The notes under the pieces were generated by a model. It was not told the DNA's origin. It saw nothing but the letters and a program-made list of their open reading frames with translations, and made no database searches. A stretch of 64,000 nucleotides of DNA, from positions 55,304-119,303 of the forward strand of contig RSEH01000149.1 of NCBI GenBank assembly GCA_006503475.1. Reading direction: 5' to 3'. The stretch is from Stentor roeselii (lineage: Eukaryota > Ciliophora > Heterotrichea > Heterotrichida > Stentoridae). Of the stretch, positions 20,521 to 30,775 are shown piece after piece. Positions within the stretch are counted from its first letter, which is position 1; the number at the start of each line of letters is the position of its first letter. The translations under genes were made by a program, and so were the position numbers.

Positions 20521-21729
20521 CTATCCTGTTACAAACTTCAAAGGTGTCCAGTGCATTTTTTCTGGAAAGACTGGCCTTCCCGGTCGTCCAACGACGACTT
20601 TTTTTATTTCAGCTAAATATTCAGGGTTAGCGTAAAAGACACGACTTCCTTGCCGGTACCTTAAAATATTGAGTTTTTCAAGTACTTCAATCACATCAGT
20701 GTCCATGATGTAAGTCTTCTGAATAATGTCGCTAATTGACAGGCTCTGCCCTTGGCTATTCTCTAACACCCTGATGATCTCCCCGGCCCACCAGCTGAAG
20801 TAAGAAGCAAAGCCCAGGTCAGACAAAGGTCTTTCAGGTGTTCCTATTCTCTGCTCTATTTTACTCAACTCATACGAAAAAGTGATTAAAAACTTGCCAT
20901 ATCCTCTCCTTTGCATGAAGGGAAAGACTAAAATACATGAAAGGTTATTCTCTGAATTTATTTCCTTTTCCTTTGAAAAGTACCCAGCGATGTGACATCC
21001 TGACTCGTCAACTTCAGTCAAAACATAAAATAAAAAAGGTTCCACGTCATAGCTGAGAAGTTTATGGTCAAGGAAGAGCTTAGAGATATAACACAAGTTC
21101 TCACAATAAGCGATATTCCTTGCACCATCCACTTCAAACACTGAGACATTCCCATCTCGATAAATTTCATTTCCAACAGGATGCAGAATTTTGCATCTTT
21201 TTTCATGCCGAAGTAATTCTGCCTTATATTTAAAGAACACCAGGCAGAACTCACAGATGTAAAGAGTTTCAATATTTTGATAATTGTCTGGAAATGGCGA
21301 AAAGTACCAAGTCTCACAGCGATGTTTCCCGATTTCAATGAAATCAATTGTTTTGAACTTGGTGGCTTCTTCATGTAAGGCTATTGCCCGCTCGTTGAAG
21401 CCTTGATGGTCGTCGTGTTGAAGAGTCGGCTGGTTTTCTGACCTTTTGTCTTGTTTTTCCCAAAAACGCGCGCGGTCGGCTGGGATCCACTCGTCCCATC
21501 TGCGGTCCATTCCAATGTAATGGATGTAAAGCCTCTGAGGATGCTCTAAGTGGATCGTACTGTGCTGTGGAGCCTTTATCTCGATTATTTTTGCTTCTTT
21601 CCAATCTCCTGCTGAGTTTTTATTACCTTTGTTCTGAGCGAGAATCATTTGCTCTACTTGATATGGACAGTCTTGAAGTTGCTTTGGCTGCTTTTTGTCT
21701 TTTGCATCACGTTTTGAGGGTCTGCTCAT
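20521..21729 (-). CDS. MYST-family histone acetyltransferase (Esa1/Tip60-like)
   Basis: The 402-residue protein has a chromo-barrel/tudor-knot segment (about 20-90, containing IHYIGMDRRWDEWIPADR), a C2HC zinc finger (CEFCLVFF...H...C, about 155-185) and a MYST catalytic domain. The domain carries the active-site Cys (SCILVFP), the acetyl-CoA loop QRRGYGKFLI and the glutamate region ERPLSDLG. This order is that of Esa1/Tip60/MOF, which acetylate histone H4 in the nucleus. The length is close to yeast Esa1. The upstream region of the gene contains a 70/71-bp minisatellite, which could affect its promoter. Confidence 0.92.
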   Translation of the reverse strand: MSRPSKRDAKDKKQPKQLQDCPYQVEQMILAQNKGNKNSAGDWKEAKIIEIKAPQHSTIHLEHPQRLYIHYIGMDRRWDEWIPADRARFWEKQDKRSENQPTLQHDDHQGFNERAIALHEEATKFKTIDFIEIGKHRCETWYFSPFPDNYQNIETLYICEFCLVFFKYKAELLRHEKRCKILHPVGNEIYRDGNVSVFEVDGARNIAYCENLCYISKLFLDHKLLSYDVEPFLFYVLTEVDESGCHIAGYFSKEKEINSENNLSCILVFPFMQRRGYGKFLITFSYELSKIEQRIGTPERPLSDLGFASYFSWWAGEIIRVLENSQGQSLSISDIIQKTYIMDTDVIEVLEKLNILRYRQGSRVFYANPEYLAEIKKVVVGRPGRPVFPEKMHWTPLKFVTG

Positions 21730-21789
21730 TTATTTTATAATGAAAATGGAGACTTTTGGAATTTTTCTTGGGTTTTATAGTTATTTTAA

Positions 21790-22210
21790 GATTTGTTGAG
21801 GAATGATGTGATTTTAGATTAATGATTAAGTTTCTTGAGATTTTTACTTAATTATTTAAAGATTTGTTGAGGGATGATGTGATTTTAGATGAATGATTAA
21901 GTTTCTTGAGATTTTACTTAATTCTTTAAGGATTTGTTTAGAAATGATGTGATTTTTGATAAATTATTAAGTTTCTTGAGATTTTTACTTAATTCTTTAA
22001 AGATTTGTTGAGGAATGATGTGATTTTAGATGAATGATTAAGTTTCTTGAGATTTTACTTAATTCTTTAAGGATTTGTTTAGAAATGATGTGATTTTTGA
22101 TAAATTAATAAGGTTCTTGAGATTTTTACTTAATTCTTTAAAGATTTGTTGAGGAATGATATGATTTTAGATAAATTATTAAGTTTCTTAAAATTTTACT
22201 TAAATTTAAC
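21790..22210. repeat. 70/71-bp minisatellite, six copies, with a paired higher-order pattern
   Basis: Copies begin GATTTGTT at about 21790, 21861, 21931, 22002, 22072 and 22143, spaced 71, 70, 71, 70 and 71 bp. Copies 2+3 and 4+5 are nearly identical as 141-bp pairs, so the array grew partly by dimer duplication. Each copy has ATTAAGT and ACTTAAT arms about 14-15 nt apart, able to form a small hairpin; the last copy is more degenerate. It lies between the start of the MYST gene and the 3' end of the coiled-coil gene at 22210. Confidence 0.92.
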
Positions 22211-22893
22211 TAATAGTTTGGGTTTGAGTTGTTTCGGCCTAAAGGAAATTCTTGGAATAACTTCAAAGCTGATGACAGGGAACTCTTCTGAGGAGCATCT
22301 GAAACAGTTTTTTCCCTCACAATTTTTCTAGGTGATATTTCAATAATCCCTGAATTTTTCTCGTTTTCCAGTTGTTTTATTCTCTTTTCAAGCATCTCAT
22401 TTCGACTAACCAGATAATTTTTCTCAAATTCAGCCATCATGGCCTGGTCCTTATAATTAACAAGACTTTCTTCCAAGTAAATTTTATCTTTTTCCAGTTC
22501 TTCAACTTTAAACTTCAGTTCTTTCATTTCTCGTTTTTCGCTTTTCTCTAAGTTGTATATTTTTATCTGGCTTTCTTGGAACTTCTGTTCTAAGGCTTTG
22601 TTTAAAAATTGAAGATGTTGAAGTTCCAGGTTGACTTTCTCGATGTCTGAGTTTTTTAACAAGTTTTGCATGTCTGAGTTCAACTTTTCTAGTCGGTTTA
22701 TTTCAGAGTCTCTTGATTTTAACGCTGCGGAAAGTTTAGATATTTTTACCTCGGCTTTGGAAAGCTTTATTATTACTTCACGTGACTCGTTTGGGTCGAT
22801 TTTTGATAGGTCTTCTAGAACTTTGGTTCCGAAAAAGGTTGGCTGAGGTGAGGAGTCGATCAAACTTGTGTTGTCTAGGTCGAGGGTGTCCAT
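22210..22893 (-). CDS. Coiled-coil protein, unknown
   Basis: The 227-residue protein is almost entirely a charged coiled coil from about residue 40 to 180 (heptads of Leu, Glu and Lys). It has an acidic N-terminus (MDTLDLDNTSLIDSS) and a basic, Ser-rich tail. It has no membrane helix or recognised domain. The stop codon sits at the edge of the minisatellite, so the last copy of that repeat abuts the coding end. Function is unknown. Confidence 0.75.
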   Translation of the reverse strand: MDTLDLDNTSLIDSSPQPTFFGTKVLEDLSKIDPNESREVIIKLSKAEVKISKLSAALKSRDSEINRLEKLNSDMQNLLKNSDIEKVNLELQHLQFLNKALEQKFQESQIKIYNLEKSEKREMKELKFKVEELEKDKIYLEESLVNYKDQAMMAEFEKNYLVSRNEMLEKRIKQLENEKNSGIIEISPRKIVREKTVSDAPQKSSLSSALKLFQEFPLGRNNSNPNY

Positions 22894-23300
22894 ATTTGCT
22901 TGGAAGAGGATTTTTTTGGATAGGAAAAAATTTTAATCTTTTCATTTTTCGTAAAAGTTTGTTGGGATTATAGTTATTGATTTGGATTTTAAATTAGTTA
23001 TCATTTTGGTTAAATAAGCATTTATACTTTTTCAGCAATTAGTTCAACCTATTTAGAATAAATGGTTAATGATACTTATAAAGTGCTTAACTTTAAAAAG
23101 ACTTTAGTAGTTTACCTATCTTCTCTTAAAATGCTAAAGAATTAATAAAAATAAATCTTACCCTAAATCTATTTCCTATTCCTTATACCAAAACTCAAAA
23201 AAAAAAAAAAAAATGAAACAATCCTCAAAGCTGAAACTTCCAAACCCAAATCCTCTCACTAATATCAATCTCATCTCCTAGATTCATTAATTAAATAAAT
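22894..23300. other. Non-coding interval with poly(A) run
   Basis: An AT-rich spacer between two minus-strand genes. It has a run of about 17 A just before 23212. No reading frame or structured RNA was found. Confidence 0.7.
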
Positions 23301-25922
23301 CTATTTAACGATAGAGCGGAGATAACTCTTCATAAAAGTCTTCAAAAGTGAGTTCATCATGGCAACAGCAAGGAACAAAATCTGTTCTTCCCACTGCAAG
23401 AACTTCTTAGGAGGACTTTCCTGAAAACTCGTGACACTTCTCGGAGAAATCTCAGTATTACTGCTATAAAAGCTAGTATCAGGACTATCAAGTCCAGCAA
23501 AAGTATTTAATTTAATCAATTGCGGAGATTTCGGCGTTATTTTAATAAGCGTAAAAGCTCTAGGTTTGCTAGGACTGGTATTTTTTGACAAACTAATCGG
23601 AAAAGTTTTCTTTTTACTTCCATTCCTATGAAGAAAGTCGTTATTCGTCGAAGTTTTCGGCTTTTTATGCAATCTTTTGCTAAGAAACTTTCCAGTGTTG
23701 ATCGAAAGGCAAGGTGTTGAAATCCTTCCTCTAAAGCTTTTCTTCGGCGATTCAGGCATCAAGTTCAAAGGACGAGGAAGATAAAAACTGCTGAATCTGA
23801 TAAAAGCTTTAAACTTCTGCCGATGTTGGAAGTTCTCGAATTTCGTCAACTTTTTCGTCAGTAATTTAATCAAAAGAATGATTTTTCGACTTGAGACTAT
23901 TGAACGCATGCTGTTTGTTAAAGATTGGAAACGATTTCGGATTAAAATGTTCAGAAGACGTTGAAAGTGCTTTGAGGTCTTGTTGAATACTCGCAGGTCT
24001 TGGAAGACTGGCTTTAAAGTTGGAGTTAGGATTTGTTTTATGCTGTTTGTTAGAAAAATCAACTTGAAACGGTGGCTGTTTGGCTTTTGGTAGTTTTTTA
24101 TTCCGGTGAAACCGAATTTTAAGGATTTTCGTGAAAGTTGCATGAATTTTTCAACCATTTTCTTTAGTTTTACGTTTGTTAGGTACTTTTGACTGATTCT
24201 TGCGATTTTTAGGTTTACTAAACTTCGTTTCCATTGGTGGAAGAATTTTAGGATTAATACTCGGGAACTTTGGGCTGCGGAATAGGCCATGATTTGGGTG
24301 ATCACGTTGTAGATTTTTAACTTGATTATGTGGTTTTGGACTAGACTTTGAATCAGCTTCAATTTCACAGATTTTTCTATCAAACTAAACAGCCTGCTGA
24401 TTTTTCTTTTAACAACCTTTAAACTTTTCAAATACTTTCGTATCATAAAAAATCCAAGTTTTTTGCTATCAGCAAGTTTCTTACTACAAAAGCTGAATAT
24501 TCTTTCAGCAATATGATTTTTCTGATTTTTATAAAACTCATGCATTTCAAACTCATCAATAACCAATCTAAAAATCTTCCGATAAGCCCTAAGTCCAGCT
24601 TTCTCAAGTGTCTGAATTCTTTTCAGCTCTTGAAGTTTATAATACTTTTTACTCCTTTCAACAAAAGCAGAAAGTATCTTCCACGAACTCCTTTTCAAAA
24701 TCAATGCATTTTTCAGTAACTTATTAAAAACCGTCATTAAAATCATATCCAAAGGCTTTTCTAAAACCATTTTCCTGAACTTAGCAAACAACTTAACATG
24801 AATCAAAGCCATTTTCAACAGTCCCCCAACTTGTCTATTAAAAACCGCGACAAGTTTCCCAACAAATTTCTTGACTCCAGGTTCAGGACTATCCAAAGTA
24901 ATCTTAGATCGATCAATGATAACTTTTTCCAGACTCACAAATTGAAGGTTGACTTCATTGATCGGTTTATCTTGAGAGATAAGAGCACATCCTACATAAA
25001 ACCCTGAAAAAAACTGAAACTTATGAGAAAAGAGCTGATCAATAAAATAAGCAGTTTCAATTAACCCATGAGCTCTGCAATAAGCCTTCGGATTGACTTT
25101 AAACTCATGAATCAAAGAATCATTTTTAGCGACTCCAACAATCCCATCATCTGAGCATGCGACTTTAGAAAGACGAAGAGCGAGTTGATTAACATTCATG
25201 CAAGCATCAGTGACAAAAACGAGTTTCTGATCACTGACCATAACAACAAATTCCTTGCAAAGTTCAACTTTTACAATGAAATGTTCAGACATGCCTTTGA
25301 TAGTGAAAGGTTGTCTGCAGGTTTCGAAGTCTCTTGAACATTTCGGAAGACTTCCGTAGATATAAACGAATCCTCCTGCTGTGACGAAGACTGTAAGACC
25401 AGCTCCACAAACCACCTGCTTGATCAAAAAAATTTTCGCTGTCTGGACCACTGAGGGCAGGTGTCGTTCTCCTTGTTCACAAGTCCCTAACTCGCCGTTT
25501 AACCCTGAACCCCAGGTATAAAGCTCGCCTCTTCCACTTAAAACAGCCCCGTGACTTAAACCAAGAGAAACACTTGTGATCCGAGTGTTGATCGCTACTT
25601 TTATTGGAGATCTTGCAGAAAAAACGTGCTTTATACCTAAAAGACCTGATTTTGAAGAGTCTTCTCCCATCGTGTATAAAAAACCTGTGGTTGTCACAAA
25701 TGCTGTACACTCGAAATTACATGAAACTTGTGTCACTGTTGTTGAAATTAGGAAAGGCTCTGGGGTAAGATTGTTGAATTTATGGAGTTCTGAAGATTCG
25801 GAGACTAAAAAGGTGGAAGTTGAGGTCGAACTCGCTGAATTTATCGATCTTGAGGATAACTTCTGGAATTTTGACAAGGAAAAGAGGAAAAGTCCAAAAC
25901 TTGAGGAGTTAAGACTGGCCAT
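23301..25922 (-). CDS. RCC1-like repeat protein with a long basic helical tail
   Basis: The 873-residue protein has RCC1-type repeats at about 60-280: SLGLSHGAVLSGRGELYTWGSGLNGELG is the clearest blade, flanked by FVTTTGFLYTMGEDSSKSGLLG and CGAGLTVFVTAGGFVYIYG. After residue 330 it is very rich in Lys, Phe, Leu and Arg in helical segments (about 360-720), reminiscent of repeated IQ-like or calmodulin-binding helices, and ends in a Ser/Lys tail. No catalytic domain is visible. RCC1-like propellers act as GTPase exchange factors or scaffolds; neither is established here. Confidence 0.75.
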   Translation of the reverse strand: MASLNSSSFGLFLFSLSKFQKLSSRSINSASSTSTSTFLVSESSELHKFNNLTPEPFLISTTVTQVSCNFECTAFVTTTGFLYTMGEDSSKSGLLGIKHVFSARSPIKVAINTRITSVSLGLSHGAVLSGRGELYTWGSGLNGELGTCEQGERHLPSVVQTAKIFLIKQVVCGAGLTVFVTAGGFVYIYGSLPKCSRDFETCRQPFTIKGMSEHFIVKVELCKEFVVMVSDQKLVFVTDACMNVNQLALRLSKVACSDDGIVGVAKNDSLIHEFKVNPKAYCRAHGLIETAYFIDQLFSHKFQFFSGFYVGCALISQDKPINEVNLQFVSLEKVIIDRSKITLDSPEPGVKKFVGKLVAVFNRQVGGLLKMALIHVKLFAKFRKMVLEKPLDMILMTVFNKLLKNALILKRSSWKILSAFVERSKKYYKLQELKRIQTLEKAGLRAYRKIFRLVIDEFEMHEFYKNQKNHIAERIFSFCSKKLADSKKLGFFMIRKYLKSLKVVKRKISRLFSLIEKSVKLKLIQSLVQNHIIKLKIYNVITQIMAYSAAQSSRVLILKFFHQWKRSLVNLKIARISQKYLTNVKLKKMVEKFMQLSRKSLKFGFTGIKNYQKPNSHRFKLIFLTNSIKQILTPTLKPVFQDLRVFNKTSKHFQRLLNILIRNRFQSLTNSMRSIVSSRKIILLIKLLTKKLTKFENFQHRQKFKAFIRFSSFYLPRPLNLMPESPKKSFRGRISTPCLSINTGKFLSKRLHKKPKTSTNNDFLHRNGSKKKTFPISLSKNTSPSKPRAFTLIKITPKSPQLIKLNTFAGLDSPDTSFYSSNTEISPRSVTSFQESPPKKFLQWEEQILFLAVAMMNSLLKTFMKSYLRSIVK

Positions 25923-26093
25923 TTAAATTATATAAAGAATTAGGTTTTACTGTTTATGCGGAATTTTTAATCTTTAAAACGAGAGATTATGTAAATCTAA
26001 AAAATTTTGAAGGTTTTTTTTTTAGTTTTTGTGAGGTGCTTGGGGTTTATTTGGGGAAATAGTTTTAATTATTCATTTTTCAGTTCTTTATAA

Positions 26094-27965
26094 ATGAACA
26101 GTCGAAGTATCAAAAGGGAAATTCATTCAGACCCGCTAACATCAGTCAGTGTTTCCTTGAACACCTCGAAAAGTCATATTTTTTCAACCTTATCGTCAAG
26201 TGGTTCCGAAGACATAAAAAACAGAATAAAAAATTTAAGAAATCAAACGATTCATTCAATTAACTCAATCCAAGAGCAGTTCAAGTCAAACTTTTGGCAA
26301 CTTCATAAAAATCATTCAAAGTTCGCTTCTTGCTGCAGTGCCTTGCCGAGCTCCCCTCTAATACCAGGTAAAACGATAATAAACGAAAACCGCAAACAAG
26401 ACCTGATAAACTACTACGACCAGACTACATCTCTCAAAGTTAGAGAAACCGAAGCAAGACTCTCCCAGATGTGGAAACCGAGAATCAATGAGTTGTTATT
26501 GATTTTAAGAGAAAGGCAAGAAACCAGTCTTTCTTTCGGCAAGAGACCTGATCACGACTACCTCAGGGTTGAAATCCTTGCTGATTACGAGATAAACCAG
26601 CTTCAACTACTGGAAAAGCGCTACCAGGAAGAGTTTTCAATAAAAAAAGAACTATTTCAAGAGAAATGCAGGGAAAATCTCTCAAAACTCATCTCGCAGA
26701 TCCAAGAAGACCATTTTTCTAGACTTGAGTCTATGAAACAGGACTTTATCTTTCAACAACTGGAAAAAAATCAGGAAGATTTCGAGTTTTCCCAGGCTTT
26801 CGAAGTAAAAAAACATGAGAAAAACATCAGGGCTCAGGCAGTAGAAGAAGTAGCAGAAACTTTAGAGTCTTTAAAAAAAGAACTTGAAATAGCTTTAGAA
26901 GCAAGGTTTAAAGAAGTAGATGAAAAAGGACATACCTTTGACTTGCATCAGTTTGATAAGGACCTTCCGACTTGGAGACAAGAAGTACAAACCGAGGAGC
27001 TTTTTCAGAAAAAGCAAGAAAATATCCTCCAGCTCAGAAGTTCATTCATGGAAAAAATAAAAAAAGAACTAGTTGAAAAAGTGGCAACAGAAACTCTTTT
27101 AAGGCGAAGCCAGATCTACGAAAATCTTAACTCAACTTTTTTGTCTGACTTTCAAAACTTCTCAAAAGCTCTTTCTTTAGAAACTCAGGAAAAAATCGCT
27201 CAAAGTGAGAAAGTTTTTCAAGAAAACTTTTTTAAGATCATCAGTCAAAATGTGGAAAAAGAACTGAGACCAATTGAGATAAAAATAAAGATTAACTATC
27301 ATAAAAAACTTGATTTTCTGAGAGATTCAATCAGAAGTGACATGGAATCCAGGTTTCAAGTCCAGTTTAAGGTAAGAATTAAGCAGAACTTTAAACGAAC
27401 TGTTGAACTTGAGAAGATTTCTCTTGGGCAGTACAAAGCAAACTGCAATGTCTTCAGCAGGACTCTAGAACAGGAGTTAAAATCACAGAACAAGTTGAAA
27501 AGTAAGGAAAAATCTCTTCTGTTAAAAAAAAGTGAACCTAGTCTTCAAAGAACAGGAAAAATTTGTAAAAATTTAGGAATTTCTAAAACTACTGAAAATG
27601 GTCTGGTCCGACCTGCAAGTCAGTCATCTTTTTTTAAGTCCAGAAGTGACTTGAGGAGTTCAGCAAGAACAGAAAAAGACGATGAGCAAATCATTTATAT
27701 AACAGAAAGACCTCCCGCCTCTTCTCTTTCTTTCAGTAGAACAATTCCCACGAATCCAGACCATTCCAGTCCATGTTCCAAGAAGTTACGAATAATTTCT
27801 CCATCAATGACCGAAGAAATGCTTAACACCCTGCTCACTTCAAAGCTTTCCTCTTCCCGAAGTTCCTCTCATTCCCGATGCCAGTCAGTAAGTCAACTCG
27901 AGACCCAAAAAAAATACTCCGACCTTTTAGAAAAGCATCATGGTCCAATAATTGGGCGTAAATAA
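26094..27965 (+). CDS. Long coiled-coil protein with Ser-rich tail
   Basis: The 623-residue protein is mostly alpha-helical and highly charged between about 40 and 470, with many Glu/Lys/Gln heptads. The C-terminal 130 residues are basic and Ser-rich (SSSRSSSHSRCQS). No known domain is recognised. It is probably a structural or cytoskeletal protein by architecture alone. It converges on the coiled-coil gene at 27967 with one base between the two stop codons. Confidence 0.78.
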   Translation: MNSRSIKREIHSDPLTSVSVSLNTSKSHIFSTLSSSGSEDIKNRIKNLRNQTIHSINSIQEQFKSNFWQLHKNHSKFASCCSALPSSPLIPGKTIINENRKQDLINYYDQTTSLKVRETEARLSQMWKPRINELLLILRERQETSLSFGKRPDHDYLRVEILADYEINQLQLLEKRYQEEFSIKKELFQEKCRENLSKLISQIQEDHFSRLESMKQDFIFQQLEKNQEDFEFSQAFEVKKHEKNIRAQAVEEVAETLESLKKELEIALEARFKEVDEKGHTFDLHQFDKDLPTWRQEVQTEELFQKKQENILQLRSSFMEKIKKELVEKVATETLLRRSQIYENLNSTFLSDFQNFSKALSLETQEKIAQSEKVFQENFFKIISQNVEKELRPIEIKIKINYHKKLDFLRDSIRSDMESRFQVQFKVRIKQNFKRTVELEKISLGQYKANCNVFSRTLEQELKSQNKLKSKEKSLLLKKSEPSLQRTGKICKNLGISKTTENGLVRPASQSSFFKSRSDLRSSARTEKDDEQIIYITERPPASSLSFSRTIPTNPDHSSPCSKKLRIISPSMTEEMLNTLLTSKLSSSRSSSHSRCQSVSQLETQKKYSDLLEKHHGPIIGRK

Positions 27966-27966
27966 G

Positions 27967-28686
27967 CTACCCTTTTTTAATATACTTAACAAGCAACTTT
28001 ATCCTTTCCATCAATGCAGGAAGGTCGATTTTCTCCTCTTTTCCTGCAGTTTCAGCCCTGTTGTCTAGTTTCGGAGTCGATTTGTTTGTTTGGCATTTAA
28101 GAAACTTCAGCTTCTTCACTCTTGGAGAGCTTAAAACAGACACTCCACTGAAATAAGGACTTTTTACTTTGAAGTCACGCGCCGTGTGCACTGAATGGAC
28201 CGGGTTCTGGCTGAAGACCAGGTCGTCGATTATTAAAGAATTTCGCTTTTGCTTTAAACGTACGATGTGCTTGCAGACTATCGGGTAAAGCTCGAAGAGT
28301 CGCTCGTCTTCTCCGGATTTTACTTGTTTTAAGATCTCGCTTATTAGTTTTTGTGATCGTTCTTGCTTTATTCGAGTGTCGAGTAGGTCTTCGTTTGATT
28401 TTAAAAGAGTGTCTTGCAGGGACTTTAGGTCTTCTTCTTTCTTTTTTAGGTCTTTTGATACGGTTTTTAACTTTTTCATTTCATGCATCACGTTTATGAT
28501 TTTTTGGGAGAGGTCTTGGTTTGACTTTTGTATTTGGGAGACGTCGGGAAGATTGGATAAGGATTTGGGAGTCTCGATTTGAGGCTTTGAGGACATTTGC
28601 GCTTTTAAGGAAATTGAGCTTAATGAGGAGTGAGAACGGGTCACTGTTAGAGAAGGGTGCTTTCCGTAGATGGATCGAATGTCCAT
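27967..28686 (-). CDS. Coiled-coil protein, unknown
   Basis: The 239-residue protein has a Ser-rich N-terminal third (about 1-50), a coiled coil (about 55-120) and a basic C-terminal half with SPYFSGVSVL and SPRVKKLK motifs that look like phosphorylation sites. The family is not recognised. Its stop codon is one base from that of the convergent gene at 26094-27965, so the two transcripts must overlap at their 3' ends. Confidence 0.72.
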   Translation of the reverse strand: MDIRSIYGKHPSLTVTRSHSSLSSISLKAQMSSKPQIETPKSLSNLPDVSQIQKSNQDLSQKIINVMHEMKKLKTVSKDLKKKEEDLKSLQDTLLKSNEDLLDTRIKQERSQKLISEILKQVKSGEDERLFELYPIVCKHIVRLKQKRNSLIIDDLVFSQNPVHSVHTARDFKVKSPYFSGVSVLSSPRVKKLKFLKCQTNKSTPKLDNRAETAGKEEKIDLPALMERIKLLVKYIKKG

Positions 28687-28833
28687 TAGGTTGTTATTTT
28701 AATAGTTTGATGAAGATTTAAGGTTTTTATTGTGTTGGTTTGGAGAGTGGGAAGGTGAATTGTATACAATTTGCTTCATCTAAAACCTAAAATTTAAATT
28801 CCGATCAAATTTATTCCCAAATCATGAAACTAC

Positions 28834-29757
28834 TTAACCAATATGCTTACACCCAACAGCAAGATTATCGTTAATTCCACAGCAAGTCCATTTATTGGTC
28901 CTCAAGTTCCACTTTCCAGGATGATAAGCATTTTGCCAGCTGACAATATCCTTTTCAATCCTATCCTTCTGTTTTCTATAAAGTTCAGCTTCACGTCGAT
29001 GTTCTTCAATTTTTTTATACATACTTTCCATTTCAACTTTAACTTCATACTCAATAAGTTTCTTGCACCTTTCACTAAGTGCACAAAAGTTCTGCAATGT
29101 TTCAAACAAGTTGTTTTCATCAATTAAAATCGAGAACTTGATTAAATTTTCACAAATTTCCGAACAAAGTAAAGGTCCTGAGTTTTCTTTCGTTTTTTCT
29201 TTCTTTAAAATGATTCGATCACATAAAGAATTCTCGCATTGAGCAACAATAAACTGACAGTTCTCTTCATGATTTTCCATTACTCTGATAGTTCCATTAA
29301 AAGTGCATCCAAAAGGCTTGTTTTTGCAGTCAAGGGTTAGACTTTGGTACATGTTCATAGCGAACTTCGCTATTCTTTTGAACTGGTAGGTTTCACATCC
29401 GAATGGACAGGTGTCTACTGAGTCAATGCAGGACTTGCATAGAAGGTTCTCACATGTCACACATTCTCGAGGGTCTTTTACCACGTTTGAGCAGATCTGG
29501 CAGAAGAAGTGTTCGGGGATTTTACATGAAAAACGGTTTTTAGTGAATATCGGAGGAAAATTCGTCTGGTTTTCGAGTCGGTTAGTACGGAGTGCTCTGA
29601 TTGTCTCCACGTCCAAGCCTGGACTCATACATTGAACCTCATCATTATCAGCGTTTTGTTTCCTCTGGCGAATCGCTTCGATTTCATCAATATACTTCAA
29701 ATGGTCTTGTGCAAAGTGCTCTGAGTAGTCTTCATTATCAAGTTCTTTTTCAGTCAT
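28834..29757 (-). CDS. RING/TRAF-type zinc finger protein
   Basis: The 307-residue protein has a RING-like finger (about 85-125: FCQICSNVVKDPRECVTCENLLCKSC...CPFGC) and a TRAF-type zinc finger (about 143-190: LDCKNKPFGCTFNG...H..NC). A coiled coil follows (about 240-285), then a C-terminal HPGKWNLRTNKWTCCG...GC motif that looks like one more metal site. This order suggests a ubiquitin ligase or adaptor that oligomerises through its helix. Substrates are unknown. The N-terminus is acidic and has no signal peptide. Confidence 0.8.
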   Translation of the reverse strand: MTEKELDNEDYSEHFAQDHLKYIDEIEAIRQRKQNADNDEVQCMSPGLDVETIRALRTNRLENQTNFPPIFTKNRFSCKIPEHFFCQICSNVVKDPRECVTCENLLCKSCIDSVDTCPFGCETYQFKRIAKFAMNMYQSLTLDCKNKPFGCTFNGTIRVMENHEENCQFIVAQCENSLCDRIILKKEKTKENSGPLLCSEICENLIKFSILIDENNLFETLQNFCALSERCKKLIEYEVKVEMESMYKKIEEHRREAELYRKQKDRIEKDIVSWQNAYHPGKWNLRTNKWTCCGINDNLAVGCKHIG

Positions 29758-29936
29758 CTATAAATAGAGTACATGATTTAAGAAAGTAAGGATATCAAAG
29801 AGTATATGAAAATCAAGTAAGACTAAATAATGCTTTTGACATAAAAGATGAATTTTTCATAATTTTTTACTCATTCAATTCATCAAAATTGATTCATATT
29901 CACCTTATTTAATGATTGATTATTAATCATCTAATA

Positions 29937-30692
29937 ATGGGTTGCTGCAATTCAAGAGATGCTGAATTCATCCTCATCGAAGAAAAGTTAGAACTACTAA
30001 GAAAATCATTAAAAATCATCGAAGTCAGCAGCGAAAGCTTTGAAAAAGAAACAAAAAAATACATCAGCAATAACTACATCAACTCCAATCAAATCGACAA
30101 AATCTGCTCCAATCTAAAGATAGGCAAAGAAACCTCTGATTATTCCTTCATTAACCTATTAAGAGAAGAGGGCTCTCGAAACATTTGCATTCAAATTTTT
30201 GTTCTTTTCGGAATCCTATTCGGGGAAGACTCGCGCGAAGTGAAAGTGGTTTCATTATTCAAAACCTACGACAGAAACAACGAAGACAAGTTGCACCCAG
30301 ACGATTTAAAACTAATGATCAGCGATATTTTTTTTATATCAATTGAAAAATACCTAAAATTTGCAATCATTTCTTCAGATCACATTCAGTCTGAAATGAT
30401 CTGCTCTTATCAACTTCGTCTTTTAAGAACAAAAAAACTTTTAACCTTCTACTTTTTTCATTTTATCGCAGATGGAGCTGAAGTACTCGACTCGAACCAG
30501 TTTTACAAGGTCTTTAAGCGAAGAGAACTAAATGTTTTAATAGATCCGAGATTATTTCGCATATTCGCTTGTGGGATTTTCAATTCCGTGATAAAAAATC
30601 AAGAAACTAAGGAAAATTCCCAGCTTAACGAGGATATCGACTTGAAGTACATGAGGAAGTTTTCTAAACGATTAACTAAATTATCTAATTAG
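29937..30692 (+). CDS. Probable acylated EF-hand-like protein (MGCC N-terminus)
   Basis: Starting at the ATG at 29937 gives 251 residues beginning MGCCNSRD. This fits N-myristoylation at Gly2 with palmitoylation at Cys3/Cys4; an upstream ATG at 29916 would bury that motif, so it was not used. One degenerate EF-hand loop is visible (DRNNEDKLHPDD, about 108-119). Overall the fold looks like a calcineurin-B or CDPK regulatory half, with two hydrophobic helices near residues 125-170. It would sit on membranes as a calcium-responsive adaptor, but this is inferred. It is followed by the CDPK-like gene at 30776. Confidence 0.65.
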   Translation: MGCCNSRDAEFILIEEKLELLRKSLKIIEVSSESFEKETKKYISNNYINSNQIDKICSNLKIGKETSDYSFINLLREEGSRNICIQIFVLFGILFGEDSREVKVVSLFKTYDRNNEDKLHPDDLKLMISDIFFISIEKYLKFAIISSDHIQSEMICSYQLRLLRTKKLLTFYFFHFIADGAEVLDSNQFYKVFKRRELNVLIDPRLFRIFACGIFNSVIKNQETKENSQLNEDIDLKYMRKFSKRLTKLSN

Positions 30693-30775
30693 CCGTTTCT
30701 TATCAAATTAGAACTGTAGTTAAAGATTGTTGAAGGACTTCGAACTGGTTATGAAAAGTCTGAATTTTTATTATT

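Noticed and set aside
28758-28771. 14-bp perfect palindrome AATTGTATACAATT
   Set aside because: It could be an operator-like site, but AT-rich palindromes are common here and nothing else supports it.
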